DNA of 64,000 nt, taken from contig NZ_FNDB01000004.1 in the NCBI RefSeq assembly GCF_900099915.1, positions 1 through 64,000 on the forward strand, given 5' to 3'. Positions 45,901-54,563 of the stretch are shown in pieces. Each line of letters starts with the position of its first letter. Within the stretch, counting starts at the first letter, position 1. The translations under genes were made by a program, and so were the position numbers. This stretch comes from Flavobacterium omnivorum. Its GTDB lineage: Bacteria > Bacteroidota > Bacteroidia > Flavobacteriales > Flavobacteriaceae. The notes below the pieces were generated by a model, which saw nothing but the letters and a program-made list of their open reading frames with translations, ran no database searches and had not been told where the DNA came from.

Positions 45901-47875
45901 GCCACAAAGAGAGTTTACCCAACTCAATAGCCGTTGGGTTTAAATCGACCCCGTAGGTATTGTTGGTAGCGATGTAAGCTTTTACACGTTGCAGTTCTTC
46001 GAGGTATTTGTCTGGAGCTACACGCCATTCGTTTTTGCCACTGTCACGGAGTTCTTTTTGGCGGTAGTTCAAATAGGCATCGGCTACCTGATTGATCATT
46101 TCGTTGTGAAAGGCAGCAGCACCCATTGCCGGTTCCAATAGTTTTAGTTCCAGTAATTCAACGGCTTTCATTTCGCCTTTTTCCAACTTTTCCAAGATGG
46201 GTTTTAGGGTGTATTTTACGGTACACTTGGTTAATACCTCAGGTGTATAATAGGAAGCTGATTTTTGTCGGTCACGACCACTCAGGCGATAGACAAAAGT
46301 TCCTTTTTTTGTAATGATGTCTTGATCCTTATTGTCTTTCAGGATTTCGTTTTCTTTGAAATCGTCTCTGCGGGAACGTGGCACCATATACGTTCCTTCA
46401 TGCGGTTTCCCTGCTTTGTGAACTTCGATATAATCTTGTTCGGCATAAAAACCTCGGAAAGCCAATAAACTTTCGTACACGCTACCCAACTGGTTAATTC
46501 CCAGATTGGCATACGAAATACGCCCACGAGTTTTGTTTTTTTGTTGTCTGGAAAGTGACAATTGACAAATGATATCTTGCCAGGTTTTATTACGGAATTT
46601 TACTTTGTGCAAATGATAGAGTTTGCGGTCGTCAAAAATTGGGGAGTCGATGTGGCGCACGCGGAAACTTTTGTTGTTGCCGTTTTCACTTTCACGATAA
46701 CCGGAACTCAACACATAGAATAATTTACTCAAGGATTCGTGAAAAAAATAGCCATTGATACTACTTTCGGAATACAAAGGAACTTGTTCGAGTTCACGCA
46801 ACATTTCGAGCGAATAACCTTTATTATAAATAGGGTCATTGCTTGGCAGAATGTCTAACTCTTCTCGGCTTTCGGCATAGAAGATAAAGAGTAAACGGTA
46901 GATAATGCGCAAACAGTCGTCCTTGATTTCCTGTTCGAAGGTATCGTCTGTTTCGTCTAGGTCTTGTTCTAAAGCTTTGATATTATTATGATACCATATC
47001 GCTTCGTTAGCCAAAGCTTCGACCGCATTGATGATACCTGTTTTTAAATCTTTGGTAACTTCATAGGCGCTTTTGTGGCTGTCTTCATCCAATTGGTCCA
47101 GCAAAACCATATTGCTGTCGGGAGCCAGAGTTTCTTTTCCCAAAAGGAAATAAAACAGTGCATAATTATTGGCATTCCGGTTTGCAGTTGCTTCGGTGAA
47201 TAATTCTTCCAAGTCAATTTCTAAATAACTACCACGGAACCATTTTTCCTGCTCTAAAAGAAAAACTATGTTTCCAGCCAAAAGCATAATGTATTTCGGG
47301 CGGTTGTGTTGTTCCAACAGAAACAATTCAGAAATGGCTTTATTGATAATTACCGGAGAAATGCTAACACCAGTTGGCGTAGTGAAAACCTTATCCCATT
47401 GACTGCGGTGGTAGCGTTGCGGGGGATTGGACAGTTCTTCTTCGGCTACATTGTATTGTTGTTCGAATAGACCATCGGGTTCGGTATCATCTTCACGGAT
47501 TAGAGCTTGCATTTCCATTATCATCACGTGTGGTTGGTCTCCACGATACAAAATATGACGCACCGGAATCACATCCTTTTCGGTTAGATGGAACAGATTT
47601 TTATATTGCGGATGGTCGCCATCATATCCCAACACATTTAGTAGGAAAGAATGAAACTTATGGGTTTCTTCAATTTTATCTTTGACACGTAGTTTTCCCT
47701 CAATAAACAATTGTTTGAATCGGAAGAAACGGTCTTTTAAAGGCGTAATTTTTTTATTGAATTCTTTGATATCCTCTGCCGCATAACCCGTTTTAGACAA
47801 CACTTTAGAAGTGAAATCTTCATCAAAATAATTGGTAGAGAAATAATCTCCGGTATTTTTTAGAAATTTAAGCAT
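42995..47875 (-). CDS. Giant N6-adenine DNA methyltransferase (DrmMI-like / Eco57I type)
   Basis: 1626 aa. Class I SAM-dependent methyltransferase core in the middle: motif I LLEPAMGAAAFHNEM after SASYYTPEVLTKCTVKYTLK; NTYGVDLNPTAIELGKLSLW; and catalytic motif IV LIAGNPPWLK (NPPW), diagnostic of N6-adenine enzymes. The long N-terminal part (about 1-500) is helical and the C-terminal part (from about 1050) would be target recognition. It resembles the DISARM class 1 methylase and Eco57I/PglX-type enzymes. A single-chain type IIG enzyme is possible, but I see no clear PD-(D/E)xK nuclease. It starts 6 nt after the SNF2 helicase stop. Confidence 0.85.
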   Translation of the reverse strand: MLKFLKNTGDYFSTNYFDEDFTSKVLSKTGYAAEDIKEFNKKITPLKDRFFRFKQLFIEGKLRVKDKIEETHKFHSFLLNVLGYDGDHPQYKNLFHLTEKDVIPVRHILYRGDQPHVMIMEMQALIREDDTEPDGLFEQQYNVAEEELSNPPQRYHRSQWDKVFTTPTGVSISPVIINKAISELFLLEQHNRPKYIMLLAGNIVFLLEQEKWFRGSYLEIDLEELFTEATANRNANNYALFYFLLGKETLAPDSNMVLLDQLDEDSHKSAYEVTKDLKTGIINAVEALANEAIWYHNNIKALEQDLDETDDTFEQEIKDDCLRIIYRLLFIFYAESREELDILPSNDPIYNKGYSLEMLRELEQVPLYSESSINGYFFHESLSKLFYVLSSGYRESENGNNKSFRVRHIDSPIFDDRKLYHLHKVKFRNKTWQDIICQLSLSRQQKNKTRGRISYANLGINQLGSVYESLLAFRGFYAEQDYIEVHKAGKPHEGTYMVPRSRRDDFKENEILKDNKDQDIITKKGTFVYRLSGRDRQKSASYYTPEVLTKCTVKYTLKPILEKLEKGEMKAVELLELKLLEPAMGAAAFHNEMINQVADAYLNYRQKELRDSGKNEWRVAPDKYLEELQRVKAYIATNNTYGVDLNPTAIELGKLSLWLNVIHKDMETPFFSNRLAVGNAVVGAWLKVYDAKDLMVDLDKNGTVATKQSKKEWWDKAPRLLEFKPSTDYDKIKHNRKQDEIYHFLLPDKNMLASAGIKMLKAAFENENKAVTNWKKEWCKPLSKTEVEKLRTISTKIDELLREYYKFQRSINQATATKQHIFGVPVKQITAEMRSYDEKERLADQRNRHNAPYFKLKMVMDYWCSLWFWDVREAAAIPNRRQYWQDIEEILKLDVNKAIEGIEDRRGQQSMFETGVQMSMVLEPGTSAVENQAFTDVVVDSTQQQDLFDKNQRLVLVSQLAKQYFFFHPQLEFLEVFWERGGFDLIAGNPPWLKITFEEKGIISEKFPEVDIRSVTAPQIRTMQSEYFSIETQKEAYLNENIGTECASVFMNAYQNYPLLKGQQTNLYKCILENGFNMLGKQGYMGLIHPESVYDDPNGQPLRKEIYPRLKYHFQFVNTLKLFQEILHWTTYSLNIYSGKNTEIDFFSMNNLYHPSTIETSFIHNGSGLTGGLKIKDEATQNYEWNIKPHKDRIVKFSSDRLKILSKTFENTDDGETAKLVSIHSASIINVLEKLSSFKSSIQDFPSKITEGWHETNDVNEGTIRRETQFPTIESNEMVFSGPHIYVSNPLYKTPREICTQKDHFDTITGNLISEDFIARTNYVPDLNTNLFPKLIKGFNTGKKDEVGNDIYDNWIEYYKVGFRKMLSQTGERTLTSAILPPKSSHTSGVISIILKDTEKLVELIGLTSSITLDFFIKTVGASNLYDGRISSFPLGIEDKYKSQLFNRTLQLNCLNKYYAPLWQDNWQDSFTQDHWSKNDTRLKPFATLTQEWQWSTPLRNWFERRQALVEIDVITATALGLTLEELTLIYNVQFPVLQQNEDDTWYDTKGNIVFTCSKGLTGVGLDRPVWDTIKNLKSGETYEHTIEKSELYRGQKMTYFAPFDKCDRVEDYKLAWEHFEEVFEA

Positions 47876-47881
47876 ATCTGA

Positions 47882-50764
47882 TTATGAATTATAAAAAACA
47901 GCAATTACTTTTAAATAAGGTTGTCCTTGCAAGGAAGTTAAGTCTTGAAAGTATTGGCTGGAACTGCTTAAAATCGTTTCTATTTCCCGCTGTTTATTGT
48001 CTTTCATCTTTGCCCAATAATTACCCAAGGATTTATCTGTAAAATCAATTTCTAATTGTTCTATTGCTGCTGCGTGCCAACTTTCGATCTTGGTTTGGTA
48101 AGTGGCCATTTTGGTCTCCATATTACCTTCCAACAATTGTTGTTCTTCCTGCATACGGCTGTGTGCCCATTCTACGGCATCGGGCAAAATGCTTTGCAAG
48201 TTTGCAAGATCTTCTTCTGTTATGGTTTCCGTAAACAACTTTTCTGACAATTTAAACTCTGAAATGAACTGATTTAAATCGAGTGTTTTTCGATGAATAG
48301 TTCCGTCGTCATTCAATCCTACCACATAAAAATCGGACAATACCGGTTGTCCAAGATTATTGGCAATTTGTCCTTGAAAAATATACCAAGAAGTTTGAGC
48401 GGGAAATATTTTAGATTTGGCAACTAATGCCACATCTTTATCCACGCTGGCTTCTAATTTGGTCATAAAATACCGTACGACAGGATGTAAATCATAGAGC
48501 ACCTGAAATTCAGCCCAAGCTCCTTTTTTCTTTCGGGCATCTTCAATGGATTTTTGGACTAAATCTTTATCCAATGATAATTTGTATAAACTGCCAATAG
48601 CCGGTTTAGATTCTGGTGGCAAATCGAATAAGATTTGGTTAAGGTCTTTGGTGTTAACAATTTCAATATAATCTTCGGCTACCGTAACTTCCTTGTGTTG
48701 TAATTGTTTTGCTGAGTCTAATTGCTCGAACAAAGCCTCGTAATATTTAAAATCAGAAGAGTAGATAGAGGTTGGTTGTTCATAAGGATTGTCAGTAACC
48801 AATACGGCTGTTTTATCATCCTCATTGTTAAAAAGCGTGGAGAAGTCAAAATCGACCATTGCTTTGGCGGTGCTGTCCAGAAAATTTTCATTTTGTTTTA
48901 AAAATGCCTGTTCTATAAACTTTTCTTCTTTATCGGTATCGTATAACTTCATTACAGAACCAGCATCCCCTAATGTTTTATAGACTTCTTCTTCTTTTTT
49001 GGTCAATCGATCTACAATGTGTAAATCGGTTTTCAATCCATCAATATCGGATTCGGCAATAATGTAATGAATAAAAGGAGTCTTCTTTTGCCCATAGCGA
49101 TCAATACGACCGTTTCGTTGTTCTAGAGTAATCAAGGACCAAGGAATGTCATAATTGAACATACGGTTACAGAAATAATGTAAGTTAACCCCCTGAGATC
49201 CTGAATCAGAACACAATAGAATTTTTACTGTACTATCTTGTTTTCCAAAATCTTCCACGATGTTTTGTTGTTCACTATCCGAAAGACCACCGTGAAAATA
49301 GGCAATAGCCTCATCCGTAATTTTGAAATCATTTTTAAGATTGTCTCTCAAATATTCCAGCGTTTTGATGCGTTCCGCAAAAATAACGTATCGGTCGTCC
49401 TGCTTTTTGCCAGACCATCCTAAACCTAGTAGCGTTTCTTTTAATTTTTTGTATTTTGTATCTGATTTTGCAGATAGAATTTTTTCGATTTTGGTTTTTA
49501 AGGTCTCCAAGATTTCTACGTTATCCTCAAAACTATCATCAGAATTGTTTTTAACTTTGACTTTTTCCAATCTTCGTTTTACACTTTCTAAAGCAGCAAG
49601 AGGCGATGACATAAACCCCTTGAATAAACCTATAGAAAACAGAAAATCGTTTTTGGATTTTTGTTCGTTTCCTTCTTTTATTTTCTCAATAGCCAGAAAT
49701 TTAAGTTCTTGTTGGTATTGTAAAAAATCATTTTCATCAACACTTAAGGAAGCAGAGGAACGGACAATTTTTCGTTCCTGAAAGTTGGCTCTAACTGTTT
49801 CATCTGCAATATCATTTTTGAATCTACGCACATAGTATGGCTCCACGTGACTTTTATCGTACTCGCCATTTTTTGGAATGGCAGTTGGTTCAATCATATT
49901 GATGAGGTTGGCAAAATTTTCTTTTTTACCATTGTGTGGTGTCGCAGAAGTAAGAATCAATGATTCGCATTTTTTCGCAATGAATTGTGCCAAATCTCCT
50001 TTTTGGCTTCTATCATTAGCCACTGTATGACATTCATCAATAACCACAACATCCCATCTCGATTTTTCTAAATAATGACGAAACTTTGCGTTTTGCTTCA
50101 AGGTGTCAATTGAAATGATAGTTTTATCGTAGTATTCAAAAGGATTCTTGTTGGCTGGTAATTGTGATTTAATTTTCGCAATTCCATCAGAATCTAATCG
50201 TACCAAAGGAATAGCAAAACGGTTCCACAGTTCTTGTTGGAATTGTGCTAGTATTGATTTTGGAGCCAATACCATAATGCGTTTTCCTTTGCCTCTTTTG
50301 ATCATTTCAGCTAGAAAAATACCCACTTCGATTGTTTTTCCTAATCCAACACCGTCTGCGATTAATAGGCGAGGTCTTGGTAATTGGAGTGCTTTTAGGG
50401 TAGGAGTTAATTGGTATTCTGCTGCATTTATAGCAGCTTTTGTAGCAATCGTTATTTTATCTGAAAATATAGCTGAGTTCCGGATTTGGGTTTCTAGGAA
50501 TAATTTTGTTTTTCTGTAACCACTGTCGGTATCAGGAATAAGTGTCGTGAAATTGGGGTCAATAGGTTTTATGTCGGTATCTAAATTGGTATCAAAAGAA
50601 AATCGTTTTCCTTTCACCAATTCACTAATGCCCTCAGCTTCCAATAATTGTGAACCATCGTGATTTGTGTTAGTGCCCGTAACAATAAAATCTTCTCCTC
50701 TAGTAGATATTCTTTGTCCTATGGTTAGATTATGATTTAGAGTAGTGGTTTTTTCTGAATTCAT
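47882..50764 (-). CDS. SNF2-family helicase/translocase (DrmD-like)
   Basis: 960 aa. Complete SF2 Snf2-type motor: ADGVGLGKTIEVGIFLAEM (Walker A near 137), IDECH box, LTSATPHNG (motif III), DSGSQGVNLHYF and QRNGRIDRYGQKK (motif VI). The N-terminal 100 residues and the C-terminal 300 (with a coiled coil ending in FYNS) are family-specific. DISARM class 1 systems have an SNF2 protein of this kind beside an adenine methylase, and here the methylase starts 6 nt downstream. It would translocate on DNA using ATP. The final name depends on comparison with DrmD. Confidence 0.85.
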   Translation of the reverse strand: MNSEKTTTLNHNLTIGQRISTRGEDFIVTGTNTNHDGSQLLEAEGISELVKGKRFSFDTNLDTDIKPIDPNFTTLIPDTDSGYRKTKLFLETQIRNSAIFSDKITIATKAAINAAEYQLTPTLKALQLPRPRLLIADGVGLGKTIEVGIFLAEMIKRGKGKRIMVLAPKSILAQFQQELWNRFAIPLVRLDSDGIAKIKSQLPANKNPFEYYDKTIISIDTLKQNAKFRHYLEKSRWDVVVIDECHTVANDRSQKGDLAQFIAKKCESLILTSATPHNGKKENFANLINMIEPTAIPKNGEYDKSHVEPYYVRRFKNDIADETVRANFQERKIVRSSASLSVDENDFLQYQQELKFLAIEKIKEGNEQKSKNDFLFSIGLFKGFMSSPLAALESVKRRLEKVKVKNNSDDSFEDNVEILETLKTKIEKILSAKSDTKYKKLKETLLGLGWSGKKQDDRYVIFAERIKTLEYLRDNLKNDFKITDEAIAYFHGGLSDSEQQNIVEDFGKQDSTVKILLCSDSGSQGVNLHYFCNRMFNYDIPWSLITLEQRNGRIDRYGQKKTPFIHYIIAESDIDGLKTDLHIVDRLTKKEEEVYKTLGDAGSVMKLYDTDKEEKFIEQAFLKQNENFLDSTAKAMVDFDFSTLFNNEDDKTAVLVTDNPYEQPTSIYSSDFKYYEALFEQLDSAKQLQHKEVTVAEDYIEIVNTKDLNQILFDLPPESKPAIGSLYKLSLDKDLVQKSIEDARKKKGAWAEFQVLYDLHPVVRYFMTKLEASVDKDVALVAKSKIFPAQTSWYIFQGQIANNLGQPVLSDFYVVGLNDDGTIHRKTLDLNQFISEFKLSEKLFTETITEEDLANLQSILPDAVEWAHSRMQEEQQLLEGNMETKMATYQTKIESWHAAAIEQLEIDFTDKSLGNYWAKMKDNKQREIETILSSSSQYFQDLTSLQGQPYLKVIAVFYNS

Positions 50765-50981
50765 TTAGTGCTAGATTGCTTATTTTTTCTGAATACAATT
50801 AAAATTTGATTTGAAGCCTAATCCAAGATTTTTCAGTTCTAAAATCAAATTCATTATTGGTTACTTAAATATTTTCTAATTCCTTTGGGTCATTTAAAAG
50901 CAATGGCAACCTCTTGTATATCAAATGATAATCAGGGATACTTCCAATGATGTTTATGTCTGTATTGTAATACATAAATTA

Positions 50982-52949
50982 TTAATCAGATAATTTTTTA
51001 GCCATTATAAACTCTTTATGAAAATCTAAACCTAAATGCTGTACTTGTTCAGGTATTGCTAATGCCCAGGAAACATAATAAAATGCCAAGACTTGATTTC
51101 CGGAAAAGCGTTTGTTGTTGATGCTTGAAATGATATAGTCTTTTTTGTTGGGATCAATACCTTGTGTTCCTAACATTGCCAATTCGAAAGCGGCTTGTTT
51201 TATGAGTTCAGCATCTTTTTCTTTGAAATGTTTTAGGGCTTCGACCATAAACATCACGATTGCCATATTGGTTCCAATCTCTTCTTGGTGTTTTTGGAAT
51301 TTTTCCATTTCTCTTTTTTGAAATGGGTCTTCTGTTTCCTCCAGTCCGAAAGGGTCTTGCTGCAATTTGTTTAGGAAATCATCGATGTTGTTTTTATTCT
51401 CGAATTTGGCTTCGCTTTCGAGTTCGAAAAAGGTGTCTAAACCAAGGTCTTGTGCCCAGTGCTTTATCAATTCGTATTCTTCTCCTGGTTTGCGATCCTC
51501 ACGGTATTCGATAAATTCTTTGTAAAATGCATCTGCGAGATCTAGTTCCGCCCGAGTTGGTTTGAATTCTTGAATGGTATCGATGCCAAATAATTCCTTG
51601 AATTGCATAGCATTAACTAAGCTGAACGTTCTTGTTTTTGAGATAACACTCTGTGGTGCAATGTCTAGGATTCGTTCATCAGTCACTGCTTTTATAGCTT
51701 CTTGAAGCAAACCGAATAAGGATAGGAATTGGAACGGTCTTAGTTCTGCATATTCTTTGTACAGAAAATCTTCAATGAATACATCGATAGGAGTATTGTA
51801 GGTTTGCAAGTTTAAGCCAGAGAATACACTTTCTATAAAAAAGTCTATTGTGGACTGGTCTTGTATTTTTGATTTTAAATTATTGATTGCAGGAAGGATG
51901 GTTTCAATAAAATTGTTTTTGTTTTGTTGGGTTGAAATGAATACTTGGTTAAGGTTTTCTTTTCGGGCTTGGTTGACAAAATCTAAATGCACCAATTCGT
52001 GCATCACTAAATGCTCAACTGCAGGATATGTACTTTTGTATTTTACTATGTGTTTGTTACGGTTGTATCTTTCTGCAATTTCTACTTTGGCAGCTGTTTT
52101 GATTTCGTCATCGGCATAAATTTCTATTTCTGTTCCACCTTCACCTTCCAGTTGGCTTCTGTAAGCAGAAAATATTTTTTCACCATCAAGATCTCCTGTA
52201 ATTTTATTTGCTGTGTCAAAGGCTTGTTTTACCGCGTTGTGGTATAATGCGTCTTTTTGTTTAGAAAATTTAATTGCTTGTAAAGCACTATAGAAAGCAG
52301 AATGTAAATCGTTTTTTGATTGGGCGATTAACGAAAGGATAAAATGCGCATTCGGGTATTTGTCATTTAATTTTAATGTTTCATATGCGTATTTTTTAGC
52401 GTCTTCGAATTTGTTTTCTTGAAAAAGTAAATAGGCAATATTCGCCAAAGTAATGTGATCTGCAGTATTGGCCACTATCGCTTGGTCATAATATTTCATC
52501 GCTGTTGCACTATCTTTTTTATGTCTTGCGAAAATATTTCCCATCATCATTAACGCCCAACCGTTAAATGAATTCCAGCGCAAGGCATCAATTAAAGCAT
52601 TTATTGCTTCATCCTGATCCCCTTGCTCTGAAAGTACTTGCCCAAGTATTCTGTGGTATTCTGAATTTGAAGGGTTTTTAAGGATGAGTTTCTCCAGGAT
52701 AATCTTTGCTTCATCAAACTTTCCTTTTTCGCACAAAGCGATTGTTTTATTGTAATCGGCATCCTGCGTGGCAATGATTTCTGTATCTACTTCAACAGTA
52801 ACACTGCCATTATCTATCGTAACTTTCGGCACAAAAGGGCCATACGTGTAGTATTTTTGAATTGCATTGAAGATTTCCATTTCATTGGCATTTTCCAATT
52901 CTGGAAAAATGATGAACAGAAAATCATTTATTTTATGGACTATTTGCAT
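50982..52949 (-). CDS. TPR-repeat protein with HExxH metallopeptidase-like motif
   Basis: 655 aa from the ATG at 52949; a longer frame to 53009 begins with unlikely sequence. Four or more tetratricopeptide repeats at about 60-250 (GKFDEAKIILEKLILKNPSN, YHRILGQVLSEQGDQDEAIN). Then comes a zinc-peptidase motif, HELVH at about 317-321 (VEHLVMHELVHLDF), followed by a helical C-terminal half. No signal peptide, so probably cytoplasmic. It lies 217 nt upstream of the SNF2 helicase on the same strand. It may be a protease arm or sensor of the defence locus, or an independent gene. Confidence 0.7.
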   Translation of the reverse strand: MQIVHKINDFLFIIFPELENANEMEIFNAIQKYYTYGPFVPKVTIDNGSVTVEVDTEIIATQDADYNKTIALCEKGKFDEAKIILEKLILKNPSNSEYHRILGQVLSEQGDQDEAINALIDALRWNSFNGWALMMMGNIFARHKKDSATAMKYYDQAIVANTADHITLANIAYLLFQENKFEDAKKYAYETLKLNDKYPNAHFILSLIAQSKNDLHSAFYSALQAIKFSKQKDALYHNAVKQAFDTANKITGDLDGEKIFSAYRSQLEGEGGTEIEIYADDEIKTAAKVEIAERYNRNKHIVKYKSTYPAVEHLVMHELVHLDFVNQARKENLNQVFISTQQNKNNFIETILPAINNLKSKIQDQSTIDFFIESVFSGLNLQTYNTPIDVFIEDFLYKEYAELRPFQFLSLFGLLQEAIKAVTDERILDIAPQSVISKTRTFSLVNAMQFKELFGIDTIQEFKPTRAELDLADAFYKEFIEYREDRKPGEEYELIKHWAQDLGLDTFFELESEAKFENKNNIDDFLNKLQQDPFGLEETEDPFQKREMEKFQKHQEEIGTNMAIVMFMVEALKHFKEKDAELIKQAAFELAMLGTQGIDPNKKDYIISSINNKRFSGNQVLAFYYVSWALAIPEQVQHLGLDFHKEFIMAKKLSD

Positions 52950-53111
52950 TATTGTGGTGGTAAAATGAAAACGTAAATCTATTAATTTTAATAATACTAA
53001 CCTATTCAAATAATGAACAGGTTCGTATGGTTTTTTTTATAAATGACAGCTCAACATTTATAATCAGCCATTTGTACTCAATAAAATCAAAAATAAACTT
53101 TGGGTTTTGTT

Positions 53112-53783
53112 TTACCTTACGGTTTCCCACATTTTGAGAAAATAATTATTTAAATCTACACCGTTTAGATTGTCCAGAAACAATTGAAAATCGTATAATT
53201 GAATCAATCCCTCCTTGTTATCCGGTACTTGTGCCAACTGCACAAAATTGATGTTTTGGTACAGGGATTTTTCTCCTACAATGTCTTGCATGATGATAAA
53301 AATTGCTTGCTGTAACGTCTTTGTATCGCAATACAAATTATAGTTTTTTAGAAAAACTACAATGTCTACCTTATGCGATAATTCATGATACTCAACAGGT
53401 AAAAATTTGAGTTCGCTTGCTTTTAATGTAATCTCATGAAAGATATAAGGCTCGTCAAATCCATCAATAATTTTGTCAATTCTTTCGGTTGGTTGTATGA
53501 ACGCGGTAAATTTCCAGTTCTTCAATTGTGGTGCATTATCGATTAAATCAATTACCGGGTTAAAGTATTCCGGGTTGCCATTGGCAGTTATGATGAGTTC
53601 GGATTTGGTATTGCCATTTTTTGGAAATACAATTATGAAGTCAATTTCCTTGCAATAGTAGCTGAGGTTTTTGTTTATCCAAAAGCATATGTGTTTTTGA
53701 TTTTTAGGGATTTCATTTATAAGGTTTTGGATGGTTTTGTTGTTGTCTTGGAACCAGTTCCAGAAGGTGTTGATTTTTTTCAT
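53112..53783 (-). CDS. Hypothetical protein, 223 aa
   Basis: Begins MKKINTFWNWFQDNNKTIQN and has mixed alpha/beta sequence with conserved-looking aromatic residues (FWNWFQ, PEYFNPVIDLIDNAPQLKNW, KFLPVEYHELSHKVDIVVFL). I have seen such proteins in Flavobacteriaceae as small soluble proteins of unknown role; the FWNWF start recalls DUF695-type or immunity proteins, without certainty. It is transcribed toward the TPR gene with a 160-nt gap. Confidence 0.6.
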   Translation of the reverse strand: MKKINTFWNWFQDNNKTIQNLINEIPKNQKHICFWINKNLSYYCKEIDFIIVFPKNGNTKSELIITANGNPEYFNPVIDLIDNAPQLKNWKFTAFIQPTERIDKIIDGFDEPYIFHEITLKASELKFLPVEYHELSHKVDIVVFLKNYNLYCDTKTLQQAIFIIMQDIVGEKSLYQNINFVQLAQVPDNKEGLIQLYDFQLFLDNLNGVDLNNYFLKMWETVR

Positions 53784-53803
53784 TTTTTTGTAGTGATTAG
53801 TGA

Positions 53804-53902
53804 ATAGTGTCCTTCGTCTTCGCTCAGGATGACGGTGAATAGTGAATAGTGAAAGGAGGGTTGAGCCTCTCGTGATGGGATTGCTTCGTTCCTCGCAATG
53901 AC
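53804..53902. repeat. Dispersed repeat cluster
   Basis: Contains CTTCGCTCAGGATGACGG, the reiterated GTGAATAGTGAATAGTGAA and GATTGCTTCGTTCCTCGCAA. Related words occur near 55555-55670, 57295-57365 and inside the DUF5675 gene end (19560-19580). It is a non-coding dispersed repeat typical of Flavobacteriaceae intergenic DNA. Confidence 0.55.
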
Positions 53903-53903
53903 T

Positions 53904-54563
53904 TTATCGTTTGTCTTTGGTGTTTTGGTCGAATGTTATCAAATTGAACATTTGTCGCATTCTGGACCGGAGTCGGTTGCCGTAGTTGTTTTCGATTTCG
54001 GAGGCGGATAGGTTGGTGGTTATGTGGGTTACCGATTTGTTTTCGACAAACTGTTCATAACGGCTGATGAGTACCTCAGCCATGACGTTGCAATCATTTC
54101 CGAAGTGCTTTATTTGCTGTTCGGCACCCAAATCGTCAAAGCAATAACCGGTTAGTTTCGATCGATTGGTTTGCTTTAGCGTGTAGCAGTTGATGGCCTC
54201 AAAGCCATTTTTGGCAAATTCAAACGAGACTTCCCTACATGTTTTGATTTTGTAATCGGATGCATGATAAGCAAAAGGACGTACTAAGTTCATTAGGGAT
54301 GTTTTTCCGCAACCTATTGAACCTGATAATAGAATTCCTTTTGATAAGTCTATATTTTGGTTTATGGCAGCTTTCTCATCTTTTATCATATAAATCAACA
54401 ATTTGTAGATGGTGGGGTGATCCATTTCGCTGATATGAAACGAACTTCCATAGGTTGTTTTTCCTTGGTTTTCTAAATATTCCAAGCATTTTTGGAAATT
54501 ATACACTTTGAAACCTTTGTAGACCAGGAAGGTTTCACGGACGGATTTACAATGGTTCGTCAT
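53904..54563 (-). CDS. DnaC/IstB-like AAA+ ATPase
   Basis: 219 aa from ATG 54563 (MTNHCKSVRETFLVYKGFKV); an earlier in-frame start would overlap the upstream gene by 95 nt and adds a low-complexity leader. P-loop ILLSGSIGCGKTSLMNLV, Walker B-like GYCFDDLGAEQQ, sensor THITTNLSASEIE and an Arg-rich YGNRLRSRMRQMF end. The pattern is that of DnaC-type helicase loaders encoded by mobile elements. It overlaps the end of the upstream replication-type gene by 17 nt, so the two probably start replication of the element together. Confidence 0.8.
   Translation of the reverse strand: MTNHCKSVRETFLVYKGFKVYNFQKCLEYLENQGKTTYGSSFHISEMDHPTIYKLLIYMIKDEKAAINQNIDLSKGILLSGSIGCGKTSLMNLVRPFAYHASDYKIKTCREVSFEFAKNGFEAINCYTLKQTNRSKLTGYCFDDLGAEQQIKHFGNDCNVMAEVLISRYEQFVENKSVTHITTNLSASEIENNYGNRLRSRMRQMFNLITFDQNTKDKR

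Noticed and set aside
34580..50764. Calling the locus canonical DISARM or Druantia
   Set aside because: Family resemblance is strong, but the PLD protein, the separate DrmA/DrmB pair and the other Druantia genes are not seen, and extra genes are present.
47882..52949. BREX or Pgl assignment
   Set aside because: No PglZ-type phosphatase or BrxC-type ATPase lies in the island.
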